From: an uncultured Bacteroides sp.
GTDB lineage: Bacteria > Bacillota > Clostridia > Lachnospirales > Lachnospiraceae
Direction: 5' to 3'
Assembly (NCBI GenBank): GCA_945913015.1
Contig: CAMECH010000010.1
Coordinates: forward strand, 1-64,000
Length of the DNA stretch: 64,000 bases
Position 1 is the first letter of the stretch. Each line of letters begins with the position of its first letter. The notes beneath the pieces are model-generated. The model was not told the origin of the DNA. It did no database searches and worked only from the letters and a program-made list of their open reading frames with translations. The translations under genes were made by a program, and so were the position numbers. This document shows positions 42,497 to 50,411 of the stretch, in pieces.

Positions 42497-43366
42497 ATGG
42501 AAGCATTTGTAAGCATTATAGTTCCTGTGTATAACGCAGAAAAAACAATTGAGCGGTGCCTTTGCAGCATCCGCAATCAGACATTCAAAAATTTTGAAGT
42601 ACTTATGGTCAATGACGGCAGCTCCGATCATTCAATGAGAATACTGAATAAATTTGCCGAGCAGGACCCACGGTTTATTATTATTGACAAAAGTAACAGC
42701 GGCGTTTCCGACAGCCGTAATATCGCAATGGAATGTGCCTGCGGAAAATATTTTCAGTTTGTGGATGCGGATGACTGGCTTCCTTCCGACTCGGTCGAAA
42801 TGCTTGTAAACGCTGCCACATCTTCATCTGCCGACATGGTAATATGCGACTACAGGCGCGTGATAAACCACATGATTACGACCAAAGGCCACATTGATGT
42901 ATCAGGTGTCATTACCAAAAAGCAATATGCCGAATACATGATGAAGGCTCCCGCCAACTATTACTACGGCGTAATGTGGAATAAATTTTATCGTGCAGAC
43001 CTTATCCGCGCACATCATATAAAATGTCCTCTGGAATTACAATGGTGCGAGGATTTCCAGTTTAATCTTGAATTCCTTCAGTATGCCGATATAATTTATG
43101 TCCTTCAGGAGCCGCTGTATTACTATGTAAAAACAAAGGGCAGTCTCGTTGACAGCAATATTGATTTTGCAAAGACCGTGCAGACGAAAACTCTTCTGTT
43201 TGACTATTACAGGAATTTGTACGAATCGCTCGATATGTATGAAGCTAACAGGCTCCGTCTCAAGACTTTCTACATAGATTTTGCGCGTGACAAAGTCAAA
43301 CCCGGCAGTGCCAATACATTAGAGACATTCGCAGCAAGACGTAACGCAAAAAGTGCCGTGAAGTAA
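42497..43366 (+). CDS. Family 2 glycosyltransferase
   Basis: 289 residues of the GT-A fold. It begins with EAFVSIIVPVYNAEKTIERCL, continues VLMVNDGSSDHS, NSGVSDSRNIAME and the metal motif VDADDWLP, followed by EDFQFNLEFL. Inverting glycosyl transfer onto a surface glycan is expected; donor and acceptor are unknown. AGAGG precedes the ATG by ten bases. The last codons run into the first arm of the terminator at 43349-43389. It shares the transcript with apbE, though no functional link is known. Confidence 0.92.
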   Translation: MEAFVSIIVPVYNAEKTIERCLCSIRNQTFKNFEVLMVNDGSSDHSMRILNKFAEQDPRFIIIDKSNSGVSDSRNIAMECACGKYFQFVDADDWLPSDSVEMLVNAATSSSADMVICDYRRVINHMITTKGHIDVSGVITKKQYAEYMMKAPANYYYGVMWNKFYRADLIRAHHIKCPLELQWCEDFQFNLEFLQYADIIYVLQEPLYYYVKTKGSLVDSNIDFAKTVQTKTLLFDYYRNLYESLDMYEANRLRLKTFYIDFARDKVKPGSANTLETFAARRNAKSAVK

Positions 43367-43389
43367 AATCTCACGGCACTTTTCTTTTT
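43349..43389. terminator. Terminator overlapping the end of the GT2 gene
   Basis: AAAAGTGCCGTGA (43349-43361) pairs with TCACGGCACTTTT (43371-43383), then CTTTTT. The first arm encodes the last residues (SAVK), so stop codon and loop coincide. Works for both convergent genes. Confidence 0.88.
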
Positions 43390-43429
43390 AAATTATAATC
43401 AGAATCAGACTTCTCAAAACTCCGGCAAT

Positions 43430-44044
43430 TTACGCTTCCGTCCCGGCTGCCGTTGTGTCATCCTTTCCCCTATTAAAGAAATCATCAAACTTCTTCATAA
43501 CAGAATCATATGTCTTATTCGAGATATCAGGCAAATCTTTTCCCCAGCTCTTCGTTGCCAGCTTAAAGCCTTTCTCAACCGCATCCTTCATCTGTTGCAT
43601 CTTTTCTTCATCTCCGCCTGATAACGCCATTGCAAAATCAAATATTCTGTCAGAGGTCTGGTTTACTCCCCAGTATCCGTCTTCGGAAATATCCTCCTTA
43701 GCCTGTGCTATCGTCTCAGCATCCGCAGTAAAGTTGCCGCTTGCAAGCTGTTTCCACATATCATCGGCAGTTCCGATTGTTATCCCCTGCTTTTGAAACA
43801 TTTTCTCAACCAGTGACTGCATCTGATTGATTCTGTTCTCAGAGTCAGCCTTAAGCTTCGCCACCAGTGCCGAATCTGTTTTCTTTGTCACCGCATTTTT
43901 ACCGGAAGATTTTACTGATGACTCATAAACTGCAGCCTGTTCATTCTTGGCTGTAACATCGCCGGTACCCTTTTTGTCACTTGTTTTCTTTGCAGCATCA
44001 TATGCAGAATATGATGCTCCTGACTGAATTGCTCCTACGCTCAT
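43430..44044 (-). CDS. Unknown protein expressed from a flagellar-type promoter
   Basis: 204 residues, no signal peptide or membrane segment. The first 75 residues are Ser/Ala/Lys-rich and probably disordered (MSVGAIQSGASYSAYDAAKK). The ordered part contains NRINQMQSLVEKMFQKQGI, EDGYWGVNQTSDRIFDFAMA and KSWGKDLPDISNKTYDSVMK. I do not recognise a named family with confidence. The N-terminal style resembles FlgM, FlaG and other secreted flagellar proteins. The ATG at 44044 follows GGAGGGACA; the longer frame to 44197 would overlap the promoter at 44199-44226. A function in the flagellar regulon is inferred from that promoter. Confidence 0.75.
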   Translation of the reverse strand: MSVGAIQSGASYSAYDAAKKTSDKKGTGDVTAKNEQAAVYESSVKSSGKNAVTKKTDSALVAKLKADSENRINQMQSLVEKMFQKQGITIGTADDMWKQLASGNFTADAETIAQAKEDISEDGYWGVNQTSDRIFDFAMALSGGDEEKMQQMKDAVEKGFKLATKSWGKDLPDISNKTYDSVMKKFDDFFNRGKDDTTAAGTEA

Positions 44045-44058
44045 TGTCCCTCCATTCC

Positions 44059-44073
44059 GCCGCCTCCTGCGGC
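44059..44073 (-). promoter_or_regulatory. GGA-loop hairpin before the start of the sigma-D gene
   Basis: Minus strand GCCGC-AGGAG-GCGGC forms a 5-bp GC stem with GGA in the loop, directly followed by GGAATGGAGGG and the start codon. By analogy with the flagellin leader it may be a CsrA site. Confidence 0.45.
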
Positions 44074-44198
44074 ACAGTAATATTCCCGGATTATCATGTT
44101 TTCCGGTTCTTACTCGGAAAGTTCTACCCTCCGTGGTATATACAGCATATGACATATTTTTTATTTTGTAAATATGAACATAATACTGCTGTATCATT

Positions 44199-44226
44199 TA
44201 TATCGGCAGATATTTTTTAAAGTTAA
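44199..44226 (-). promoter_or_regulatory. Sigma-D promoter outside the flagellar cluster
   Basis: Minus strand TTAACTTT-N11-TGCCGATATA with CCGATATA at 44199-44206 and the -35 core at 44223-44226. Upstream TATCAGG lies at the same distance from the -35 as in both flagellin promoters. Confidence 0.8.
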
Positions 44227-44265
44227 TGCCCTGATAAGAAAAATGCTAAAATTTCTTGTAAATAT

Positions 44266-44295
44266 TTGACACTGCTGTTAAAATGTTTTTATAAA
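44266..44295 (+). promoter_or_regulatory. Sigma-A promoter for the acidic membrane protein
   Basis: TTGACA at 44266-44271 and TATAAA at 44290-44295 with an 18-base spacer (or TTATAA with 17), about 28 bases before the TTG start. Confidence 0.75.
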
Positions 44296-44321
44296 TAATT
44301 ACAATTAAAGGGGGACATATC

Positions 44322-45050
44322 TTGACGGATAATATTGAAAACAACGAGCCTACTACAATCGAGCTCGAGGAAGTTACAGGAGATATTGAACAGGTTGACT
44401 TTGAGGAAGAGATAGAGGTTGTCGATGTAGACGAAGTTTTACCAAAAGAAGTTGATTTAAAATTAGAAGACGAACCATTTGAAATCGGTATGGAAACAGT
44501 CCAGAAGATGCAGGAGTCAGAAGACTCACGTAAGCAGAATGATTCTGAGGATTCCAAAAAAACATCATCTTCAAAAAGCACCTCTAAGGATGTAATGCTT
44601 ACTGATTTTGACGATATCATGGATTCATTAAAGGCCGACAACACCAAGAAGGTCATTCTCATTACTGCAATTCTTGCACTTGTCGGAAGCTTTTTTGTAT
44701 TCTGCCAGATTAAAGTCGGCGATATTCCTGCGCAGTCAATCGGCATTTTCTTCAACGGCTTCAGCGGTAATATTATAAGCAACATAATCAGTAAAATATG
44801 CATACTTGCAATAATTGCGTCAGTTGTATGTGTTCTGATTAACCTTAAAAAGATGTCATTCTATGCAATGCTTGTTGCCGTCCTTACATTTATCGGACAG
44901 TGTGTATTCTTTGTTGTATGGGGCGCAATGTATTATGCGATTCCTTACTCATCATTCCGTCCGGGAATCGGCTTTATTATGACACTTGCAGCCATTATTG
45001 TAATGTTTTTTGCAGTCTATAAGAACAAGGTTACAGTAAGACTTTATTAA
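44322..45050 (+). CDS. Membrane protein with acidic N-terminal domain
   Basis: 242 residues. The first 105 are extremely acidic (EEVTGDIEQVDFEEEIEVVD and similar), with a Ser/Lys stretch near residues 70-90. The second half has four hydrophobic segments (about 110-125, 140-165, 175-200, 210-230). I recognise no family. The start is TTG with GGGGGACATATC in front, under a consensus promoter. The stretch between its stop and the terminator at 45121-45167 contains a short inverted repeat. It could be a DUF4190-like or TM2-type envelope protein, but that is a guess. Confidence 0.65.
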   Translation: MTDNIENNEPTTIELEEVTGDIEQVDFEEEIEVVDVDEVLPKEVDLKLEDEPFEIGMETVQKMQESEDSRKQNDSEDSKKTSSSKSTSKDVMLTDFDDIMDSLKADNTKKVILITAILALVGSFFVFCQIKVGDIPAQSIGIFFNGFSGNIISNIISKICILAIIASVVCVLINLKKMSFYAMLVAVLTFIGQCVFFVVWGAMYYAIPYSSFRPGIGFIMTLAAIIVMFFAVYKNKVTVRLY

Positions 45051-45120
45051 TCATTACGTGTGCACATGCTACACAATGTGTACAGACTTCACAATATACA
45101 CACGTTGCACCACATTTAAA

Positions 45121-45167
45121 GAGCTGCTGCTTTGCGAATTTACCTGTCAAAACAGCAGCTCCTTTTT
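45121..45167. terminator. Terminator between the acidic membrane protein and the SipL-like gene
   Basis: GAGCTGCTG pairs with CAGCAGCTC around about 22 bases, followed by CTTTTT on the plus strand; A residues precede it on the other side. Serves two convergent genes. Confidence 0.78.
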
Positions 45168-45175
45168 AATCTGAT

Positions 45176-46744
45176 TCAGATTGCGCTCTTTATAAGTATC
45201 AGTCTGTCCTTAGGAACAATCTTCTCCTTAGTGAGATTATTGCATGCTTTAATTGCATCTATTGTCGTATGGTGTGATTTTGCAATTGACCATAAATCAT
45301 CCCCTTCCTTTACAATATATCCTGTTATAAGCGGAAGCGACATGTACTGTTTCTCATCGATATTTCTTGATGAGATTTCACTTATCACGCTTCTGTTATG
45401 CTTACCAAACACTATAAGATCAAGCGCAACAACCGCTTTGACGTCCAATCCATCCTGACCTGATATATTTGCGGCAATTCTCTCAAGTCCCGCATTCATT
45501 CTTAAAGAAATCACTTCCTCAGGTTTCTTATTCTGTGCCCCACAGAAATCTTTCATCCCCCTTACTTCAACCGACTGGTGGAAAGGAATTTCTCCGTTAA
45601 CAGAATACAAAAGCCCCGAATCTCCTGCTTCAAGACACATTACTGTTACGTCAATCGTTCCGTTTACCTCAACATTATTTTCTTCATATGAGATATCCTC
45701 AATATTTATTTTTCCTCCGCACCTGCATATCTGTGACATTTTTCCCGTATCAGTCTTAATCGTTCCCTGCGCCCGGCACTTCGAGTTATTATGTGTAAGA
45801 AGCTGTCTTAATGTCACCTCTGAATTTTCAATGTCAAGTTCCTTTGATGGGATATAGCAGTCTTCAATCATTTCCTGCTTTTTCTCCTCAAATGCATTTA
45901 TTCCCAGTTCGCTTAACGCCTCGACCTCAAACACTCTGTCCTCTCCGTCAAAATCCGGGCGTATCTGCGTTGTGCTGCCCTGCGGTCTGCACGACACAAA
46001 GCATACAAGGTCAGAGGCCGCTCCGCTTACATCCAAGGTCTGTGTTACATTTTCCTGTGCTTCATGCCAGAGTATGGTATCGTCCACTCCCCTGTATATT
46101 ACAAAAAATGTGACAAGCATTTCTGCTTTCAGGCCCTCATCTGTCATCTGAAACGCCACAGGGCATACTTCTGCTTCATCCCATATAATCTCTGCAATAT
46201 TCGGTTTATTCTGCGGCAGTTCAAAATTCTGTCTCGTTCTTAAGCTGTCTGTTGAATTAATGCAAAGCTGTGCATACTCCACATTTTTCATGCGCACCTG
46301 CAATTCATCATTACCGTTGCATTCATATGGAATTCCGACATCCTCATATTTTTCACAGTGCATTTTTAACGTAATTATTGCACGCACATTGACTTTTCTT
46401 GAATTTACAAGACGAATAATCAAATCTTCCACATAAGCATCACACACAGCTTTTTCATTATCATCCACACCATCAGCATTGAGATTTTCAACAAAATCAA
46501 TACTTCCCTGCATTGATGCAAGTTCATTTCCCGAGTACAAAATAGCAAATGAAAGTGTTCCTCTTACCTCTGCCCTGCCATCGCTAATCCTCACTCCATT
46601 AAGCAGGACATTACATTTTTTACTAATCATCTGCTCTATATCCGGCTTCACGTCCGACACATTAAAATCCTGGTCAACACTAATCTGTGTTTCGATTAAA
46701 TTTCTCATAACATTGTTGTGTATGATATGCTTTTCAAGTTCCAT
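45176..46744 (-). CDS. sipL: SipL-like spore coat morphogenesis protein (DUF3794 repeats plus LysM)
   Basis: 522 residues. An N-terminal region is followed by two to three DUF3794-type beta-rich repeats (examples: VSDVKPDIEQMISKKCNVLL; NVEVNGTIDVTVMCLEAGD), and a C-terminal LysM domain (GYIVKEGDDLWSIAKSHHTT, about residues 470-520). This combination is that of Clostridioides SipL, which tethers the coat basement protein SpoIVA around the forespore. Other DUF3794-LysM proteins of unknown role exist, so the name is an inference. The ATG at 46744 has GGAGG 11 bases upstream. It starts 22 bases after the PrcB-like gene. Confidence 0.85.
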   Translation of the reverse strand: MELEKHIIHNNVMRNLIETQISVDQDFNVSDVKPDIEQMISKKCNVLLNGVRISDGRAEVRGTLSFAILYSGNELASMQGSIDFVENLNADGVDDNEKAVCDAYVEDLIIRLVNSRKVNVRAIITLKMHCEKYEDVGIPYECNGNDELQVRMKNVEYAQLCINSTDSLRTRQNFELPQNKPNIAEIIWDEAEVCPVAFQMTDEGLKAEMLVTFFVIYRGVDDTILWHEAQENVTQTLDVSGAASDLVCFVSCRPQGSTTQIRPDFDGEDRVFEVEALSELGINAFEEKKQEMIEDCYIPSKELDIENSEVTLRQLLTHNNSKCRAQGTIKTDTGKMSQICRCGGKINIEDISYEENNVEVNGTIDVTVMCLEAGDSGLLYSVNGEIPFHQSVEVRGMKDFCGAQNKKPEEVISLRMNAGLERIAANISGQDGLDVKAVVALDLIVFGKHNRSVISEISSRNIDEKQYMSLPLITGYIVKEGDDLWSIAKSHHTTIDAIKACNNLTKEKIVPKDRLILIKSAI

Positions 46745-46766
46745 TATTTTTAATTCCTCCATTTAA

Positions 46767-47201
46767 CTATTCAAATATAACCGGCTCTTCCCTGTTTTCA
46801 ATCTTAACCACTATGTACGGAAATGTTTTTATCCTTGTTACTTTTTCATTTTTTTGCGGACCTATCAGACTTGTTTTTATATAAACTGCATTTTCCCCAA
46901 GATACAAATCATCAAGTCTTATGCTGTATCCGCTTGTTTCCTGTGCTCCGTAACCCGTCACTATATACAGGTACTCATTAGTTGCATATGTGAGCCTCAG
47001 GCTGTTTGACTTTTTGGCATCAATCATCTCAAGCAGTTCCTTCGGAACATCCTCATCCTCAACGACGGTATAATCCAGCTTTTCAACCACCTTTGGCGAT
47101 GTTCTGGAAAATCCGCATCCGGCAAGTACGACTGCCGCCGCAAGACATAAAAGAATACCGACTGCTCTTAATTTTAGGCTTTGGCACATGTATTTTTTCA
47201 C
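46767..47201 (-). CDS. PrcB-like lipoprotein
   Basis: 144 residues with a lipoprotein signal (VGILLCLAAAVVLAGCGF, lipidated Cys near residue 29) and a C-terminal PrcB-like domain (LRLTYATNEYLYIVTGYGAQ, then TSGYSIRLDDLYLGENAVYI). PrcB domains occur in protease complexes of Treponema and in many Clostridia lipoproteins without known role. The start is a GTG at 47201 whose GGTG ribosome site lies in the right arm of the terminator-like hairpin behind galE. It precedes the SipL-like gene by 22 bases. Confidence 0.75.
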   Translation of the reverse strand: MKKYMCQSLKLRAVGILLCLAAAVVLAGCGFSRTSPKVVEKLDYTVVEDEDVPKELLEMIDAKKSNSLRLTYATNEYLYIVTGYGAQETSGYSIRLDDLYLGENAVYIKTSLIGPQKNEKVTRIKTFPYIVVKIENREEPVIFE

Positions 47202-47251
47202 AAAAAAATCACCCGTAATCTGACATTCTTAAAACATCATATTACGAGTGA
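47202..47251 (-). terminator. Terminator after galE, overlapping the PrcB-like gene start
   Basis: Minus strand TCACTCGTAAT and ATTACGGGTGA form a stem (47209-47251), followed by TTTTTTT (47202-47208), which leads straight into the GTG start of the next gene. Confidence 0.75.
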
Positions 47252-47274
47252 TTAATATTTAGTACAAAAATTGC

Positions 47275-48291
47275 TTATCCCTGATATCCGTCAGGATTGT
47301 TCTTCTGCCATCTCCATGAGTCTTCACACATTTTGCGAAGGTCTCTTACCGCTTTCCAGCCAAGCTCTCTTTCTGCCTTAGACGGGTCTGCATAGCACAT
47401 CGGAATATCTCCTGCTCTTCTTGGCTTAAAGTCAAACGGAATCTTTATTCCGGATGCATCCTCAAAATTATGTATAACATCAAGGACACTGTATCCCCTG
47501 CCTGTTCCCAGATTGTAAACCGCAAGTCCCGGATTTTCATTTATCTTCTCAATAGCCTTGATATGTCCGAGTGCAAGGTCAACCACATGAATATAGTCAC
47601 GCACGCAGGTTCCGTCAGGCGTGTCATAATCGTTGCCAAACACTCCCAGACGCGGAAGCTTTCCCACTGCAACCTGTGTAATATACGGCATCAGGTTATT
47701 AGGTATTCCGTTAGGATTCTCACCGATTGTTCCGCTTTCATGCGCTCCGATAGGATTAAAATATCTTAAAAGAATTACATTCCATTCCGGGTCTGCTTTC
47801 TGAATGTCGGAAAGTATCTGCTCAAGCATACCCTTTGTCTGTCCATACGGATTAGTGATTGCACCCTTCGGACATTCCTCTGTTATAGGAACAAATTCAG
47901 GGTCACCGTATACTGTGGCAGATGAAGAAAATACAATATTCTTGCAGCCATGCTTTCTCATAACGTCAAACAGTACCAGTGAACCCGAAATATTGTTGGC
48001 ATAGTACTCAAGCGGCTTCTGCACCGACTCACCGACAGCCTTAAGCCCTGCAAAATGAATACATGATTCTATACTTTCCTTCTCAAAAATATCGTCAAGT
48101 GATGCCCTGTCATTAATGTCACATTCATAAAACGGCACATTTCTGCCTGTTATCTTTTCAACTCTCTTAAGTGCCTCGCGGCTTGAATTGCAAAGATTGT
48201 CAACCACTACTACATCATATCCTGCATTCTGCAGTTCAACAACCGTGTGGCTTCCGATATATCCTGCACCGCCCGTAACCAATATTGCCAT
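47275..48291 (-). CDS. galE: UDP-glucose 4-epimerase
   Basis: Interconverts UDP-glucose and UDP-galactose for galactose use and polymer synthesis. 338 residues of the extended SDR family: NAD motif [29 protein letters not shown], catalytic Ser in [11 protein letters not shown], YxxxK in [29 protein letters not shown], and substrate motif [11 protein letters not shown]. All catalytic residues are intact. GAGGTAAAT precedes the ATG. It lies 57 bases after a large membrane protein gene on the same strand and ends in its own terminator. Confidence 0.97.
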   Translation of the reverse strand: MAILVTGGAGYIGSHTVVELQNAGYDVVVVDNLCNSSREALKRVEKITGRNVPFYECDINDRASLDDIFEKESIESCIHFAGLKAVGESVQKPLEYYANNISGSLVLFDVMRKHGCKNIVFSSSATVYGDPEFVPITEECPKGAITNPYGQTKGMLEQILSDIQKADPEWNVILLRYFNPIGAHESGTIGENPNGIPNNLMPYITQVAVGKLPRLGVFGNDYDTPDGTCVRDYIHVVDLALGHIKAIEKINENPGLAVYNLGTGRGYSVLDVIHNFEDASGIKIPFDFKPRRAGDIPMCYADPSKAERELGWKAVRDLRKMCEDSWRWQKNNPDGYQG

Positions 48292-48347
48292 ATTTACCTC
48301 ATTCCCGCGCTATTATTATCTTTCCCGGAAAACCAGCGTATAACATA

Positions 48348-50411
48348 CTACATCCAGAACGCAACCAGATGCATTATCGTATAATAAAATTCCGGATTTC
48401 CTTCCATAACGCTCTCTGTATCTTTAATAAATATTCTCATAAAATTATAAAACATTCCATGTACAAATGCAACCATCACAAACACTGCAAATGCTTTATT
48501 CAATGCAGGCAATCCTTTATTCTGTACATAGTCTGATGCCGCAAATATTACAATTGCCGCAGCCACAAAGAATATCCATCCGAAATCCATAATATATCTT
48601 GCAAGAACGCCTGCCATCTGCGTATCAGCAATTATTATCACTATTCCCGATATAACAAAAGAGTAAAACAGTGCCGATACTTTTCTGTCCTTCCAAAGCT
48701 CCTTTTTCTTTGCAAATGCAAGCACAACAGGCATAAGCCACATATTACACGCAATAATTCCGCCACACATTAATTCCGTAATAGTAGTTCCCAGATAGCT
48801 GGTTTCTACGCTCACATGACGGACAAAAGGAAATACCGCTCCAACCTGAGGCACCTGAAAAAGGAAGTAAAACAGTCCTAAGAATGTTCTGCCCGCCTTA
48901 AATCCCCTGTGCGTCATATCATTGGTTGTCAGATTATAGTTTGCCCCGAAATCAAACGGTGAACCGAAACGGATGTAATTATAGTACATAACACCTGCCG
49001 CCACCAGAACATAAGGCAGTACAAACGCTATCGTATTGCCCAGTTTTTTCCCGATGATAAGCATTTTCTTTCTGAACACCTCGTCAAAAAACAGCGGCAC
49101 TGCCACAAATGAAACCAAAAGAAGCTGCGGCCTGCTTGCAGCCACAAGTGCCATGCAGGTCGACCCCGCCGCAAGCATTGACTTTGACATTTTTCCTTCA
49201 TCATTTACACTCCGTATCCAGCAACCAAGCCCCCACAATGACAAAGTAACTGCCATTATAATCGGAAGCGAATAAAAGTCCGGTCGCATCATTACAGCCA
49301 GCGCTCCGCAGCCCGTAACCATCATCCAGACAGCAAGCATATAAAGAATAAACGGTGTCTTTTTGAACCAGCGCATTACAAGCGATTCCATAAAGAAGAA
49401 CACGCCTGCTATCAGAAAAATTCCTGTAATATAAATTGCCGCATTAGTACTGAAATCCATTCCCGTAAGCTTATAACACGGCCAGTAAAAAATCAGTTCC
49501 GGAAGAACTCCATAGTAGACGTAGTACTTTCCGTCATAATACGCCCTGTCCCACTTATACTCAATTCCAAGTGAATTGCGAAGCGCCGTATCATATGGAT
49601 TTTCCATTGCTGCAAGTCCTGCCGACGGCTCATACGGAAGACTTACCTCCCCATTTGAAAATGCCTCGGCAAGCATCTGATACTGATAGTGATGCTCCCA
49701 TCTCGGATATACAAAGTACGGATTTGCATTGCAAATAGTAAAGAAAATCCCTACCATAACAGCACACAGCGCAAGCTTCAAAATGGTCTGCTTTGTGCTT
49801 TTTGAATCATACATAACAGAATATGCCCATGAACCCGGCTTCAAAAGATACAGCACCGACAAAACTGCAAACACTGCAAACAGCCTTAACACCGATATGT
49901 GAAACGGTATCCTCGCATTATATGAAAGACTGTTTATCTTAAATACCGTACCTGTCGCTTCGTTAAAGTTGATTTTTATATGTTCGGTAATTCCGCTTAA
50001 ATGCGTTACCATATACTGACTTTGTGAAACGCTGTGAAGAACATTTCTCTCACCAAGCTTAAAATACTGTGCGTTAGCATCATCATTGGCATACAGGTCA
50101 ATTGACATAACATCGAACACACCATTATAATGACTGTTCCTGTCATAACCGTATCCATCAATGATTTCAGCATCAATGTGCACATTTTCAACATGTTCTT
50201 TGATTCTTGCAATTTCAATGTAGCTTCCGGCACCGATGACCTCATAATTGCCGTCTTCATTTTTCAAAAGACCTGCTCCTATGGTAAAATCGTCAATCTT
50301 CACTTCATTGTTCATAAGTGAGCCGATGCTCTTATAGTTGAACAAAAATATCTCTGCTGCCAGTGTAATTATCGCAATTATAATAAACGGACGAATTTTC
50401 GAGAACTTCAT
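48348..50411 (-). CDS. Large multi-spanning membrane protein, GT-C-like
   Basis: 687 residues. One N-terminal helix (about 8-25), a beta-rich extracytoplasmic domain (about 35-165, for example IEIARIKEHVENVHIDAEII), then some eleven to twelve hydrophobic segments to the C-terminus. Sequences such as YPRWEHHYQYQMLAEAFSNG with YVYYGVLPELIFYWP recall lipid-linked sugar or O-mannosyl transferases of the GT-C type, but I see no certain catalytic motif. Its ATG overlaps the stop of the class A PBP gene by one base (TAATG), so the two are translationally coupled. That suggests a joint role in cell envelope assembly. Confidence 0.7.
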   Translation of the reverse strand: MKFSKIRPFIIIAIITLAAEIFLFNYKSIGSLMNNEVKIDDFTIGAGLLKNEDGNYEVIGAGSYIEIARIKEHVENVHIDAEIIDGYGYDRNSHYNGVFDVMSIDLYANDDANAQYFKLGERNVLHSVSQSQYMVTHLSGITEHIKINFNEATGTVFKINSLSYNARIPFHISVLRLFAVFAVLSVLYLLKPGSWAYSVMYDSKSTKQTILKLALCAVMVGIFFTICNANPYFVYPRWEHHYQYQMLAEAFSNGEVSLPYEPSAGLAAMENPYDTALRNSLGIEYKWDRAYYDGKYYVYYGVLPELIFYWPCYKLTGMDFSTNAAIYITGIFLIAGVFFFMESLVMRWFKKTPFILYMLAVWMMVTGCGALAVMMRPDFYSLPIIMAVTLSLWGLGCWIRSVNDEGKMSKSMLAAGSTCMALVAASRPQLLLVSFVAVPLFFDEVFRKKMLIIGKKLGNTIAFVLPYVLVAAGVMYYNYIRFGSPFDFGANYNLTTNDMTHRGFKAGRTFLGLFYFLFQVPQVGAVFPFVRHVSVETSYLGTTITELMCGGIIACNMWLMPVVLAFAKKKELWKDRKVSALFYSFVISGIVIIIADTQMAGVLARYIMDFGWIFFVAAAIVIFAASDYVQNKGLPALNKAFAVFVMVAFVHGMFYNFMRIFIKDTESVMEGNPEFYYTIMHLVAFWM

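Noticed and set aside
45050-45120. Inverted repeat of CGTGTG and CACACG words after the acidic membrane protein
   Set aside because: Arms are short and separated by more than 40 bases; the neighbouring GAGCTGCTG hairpin explains termination.
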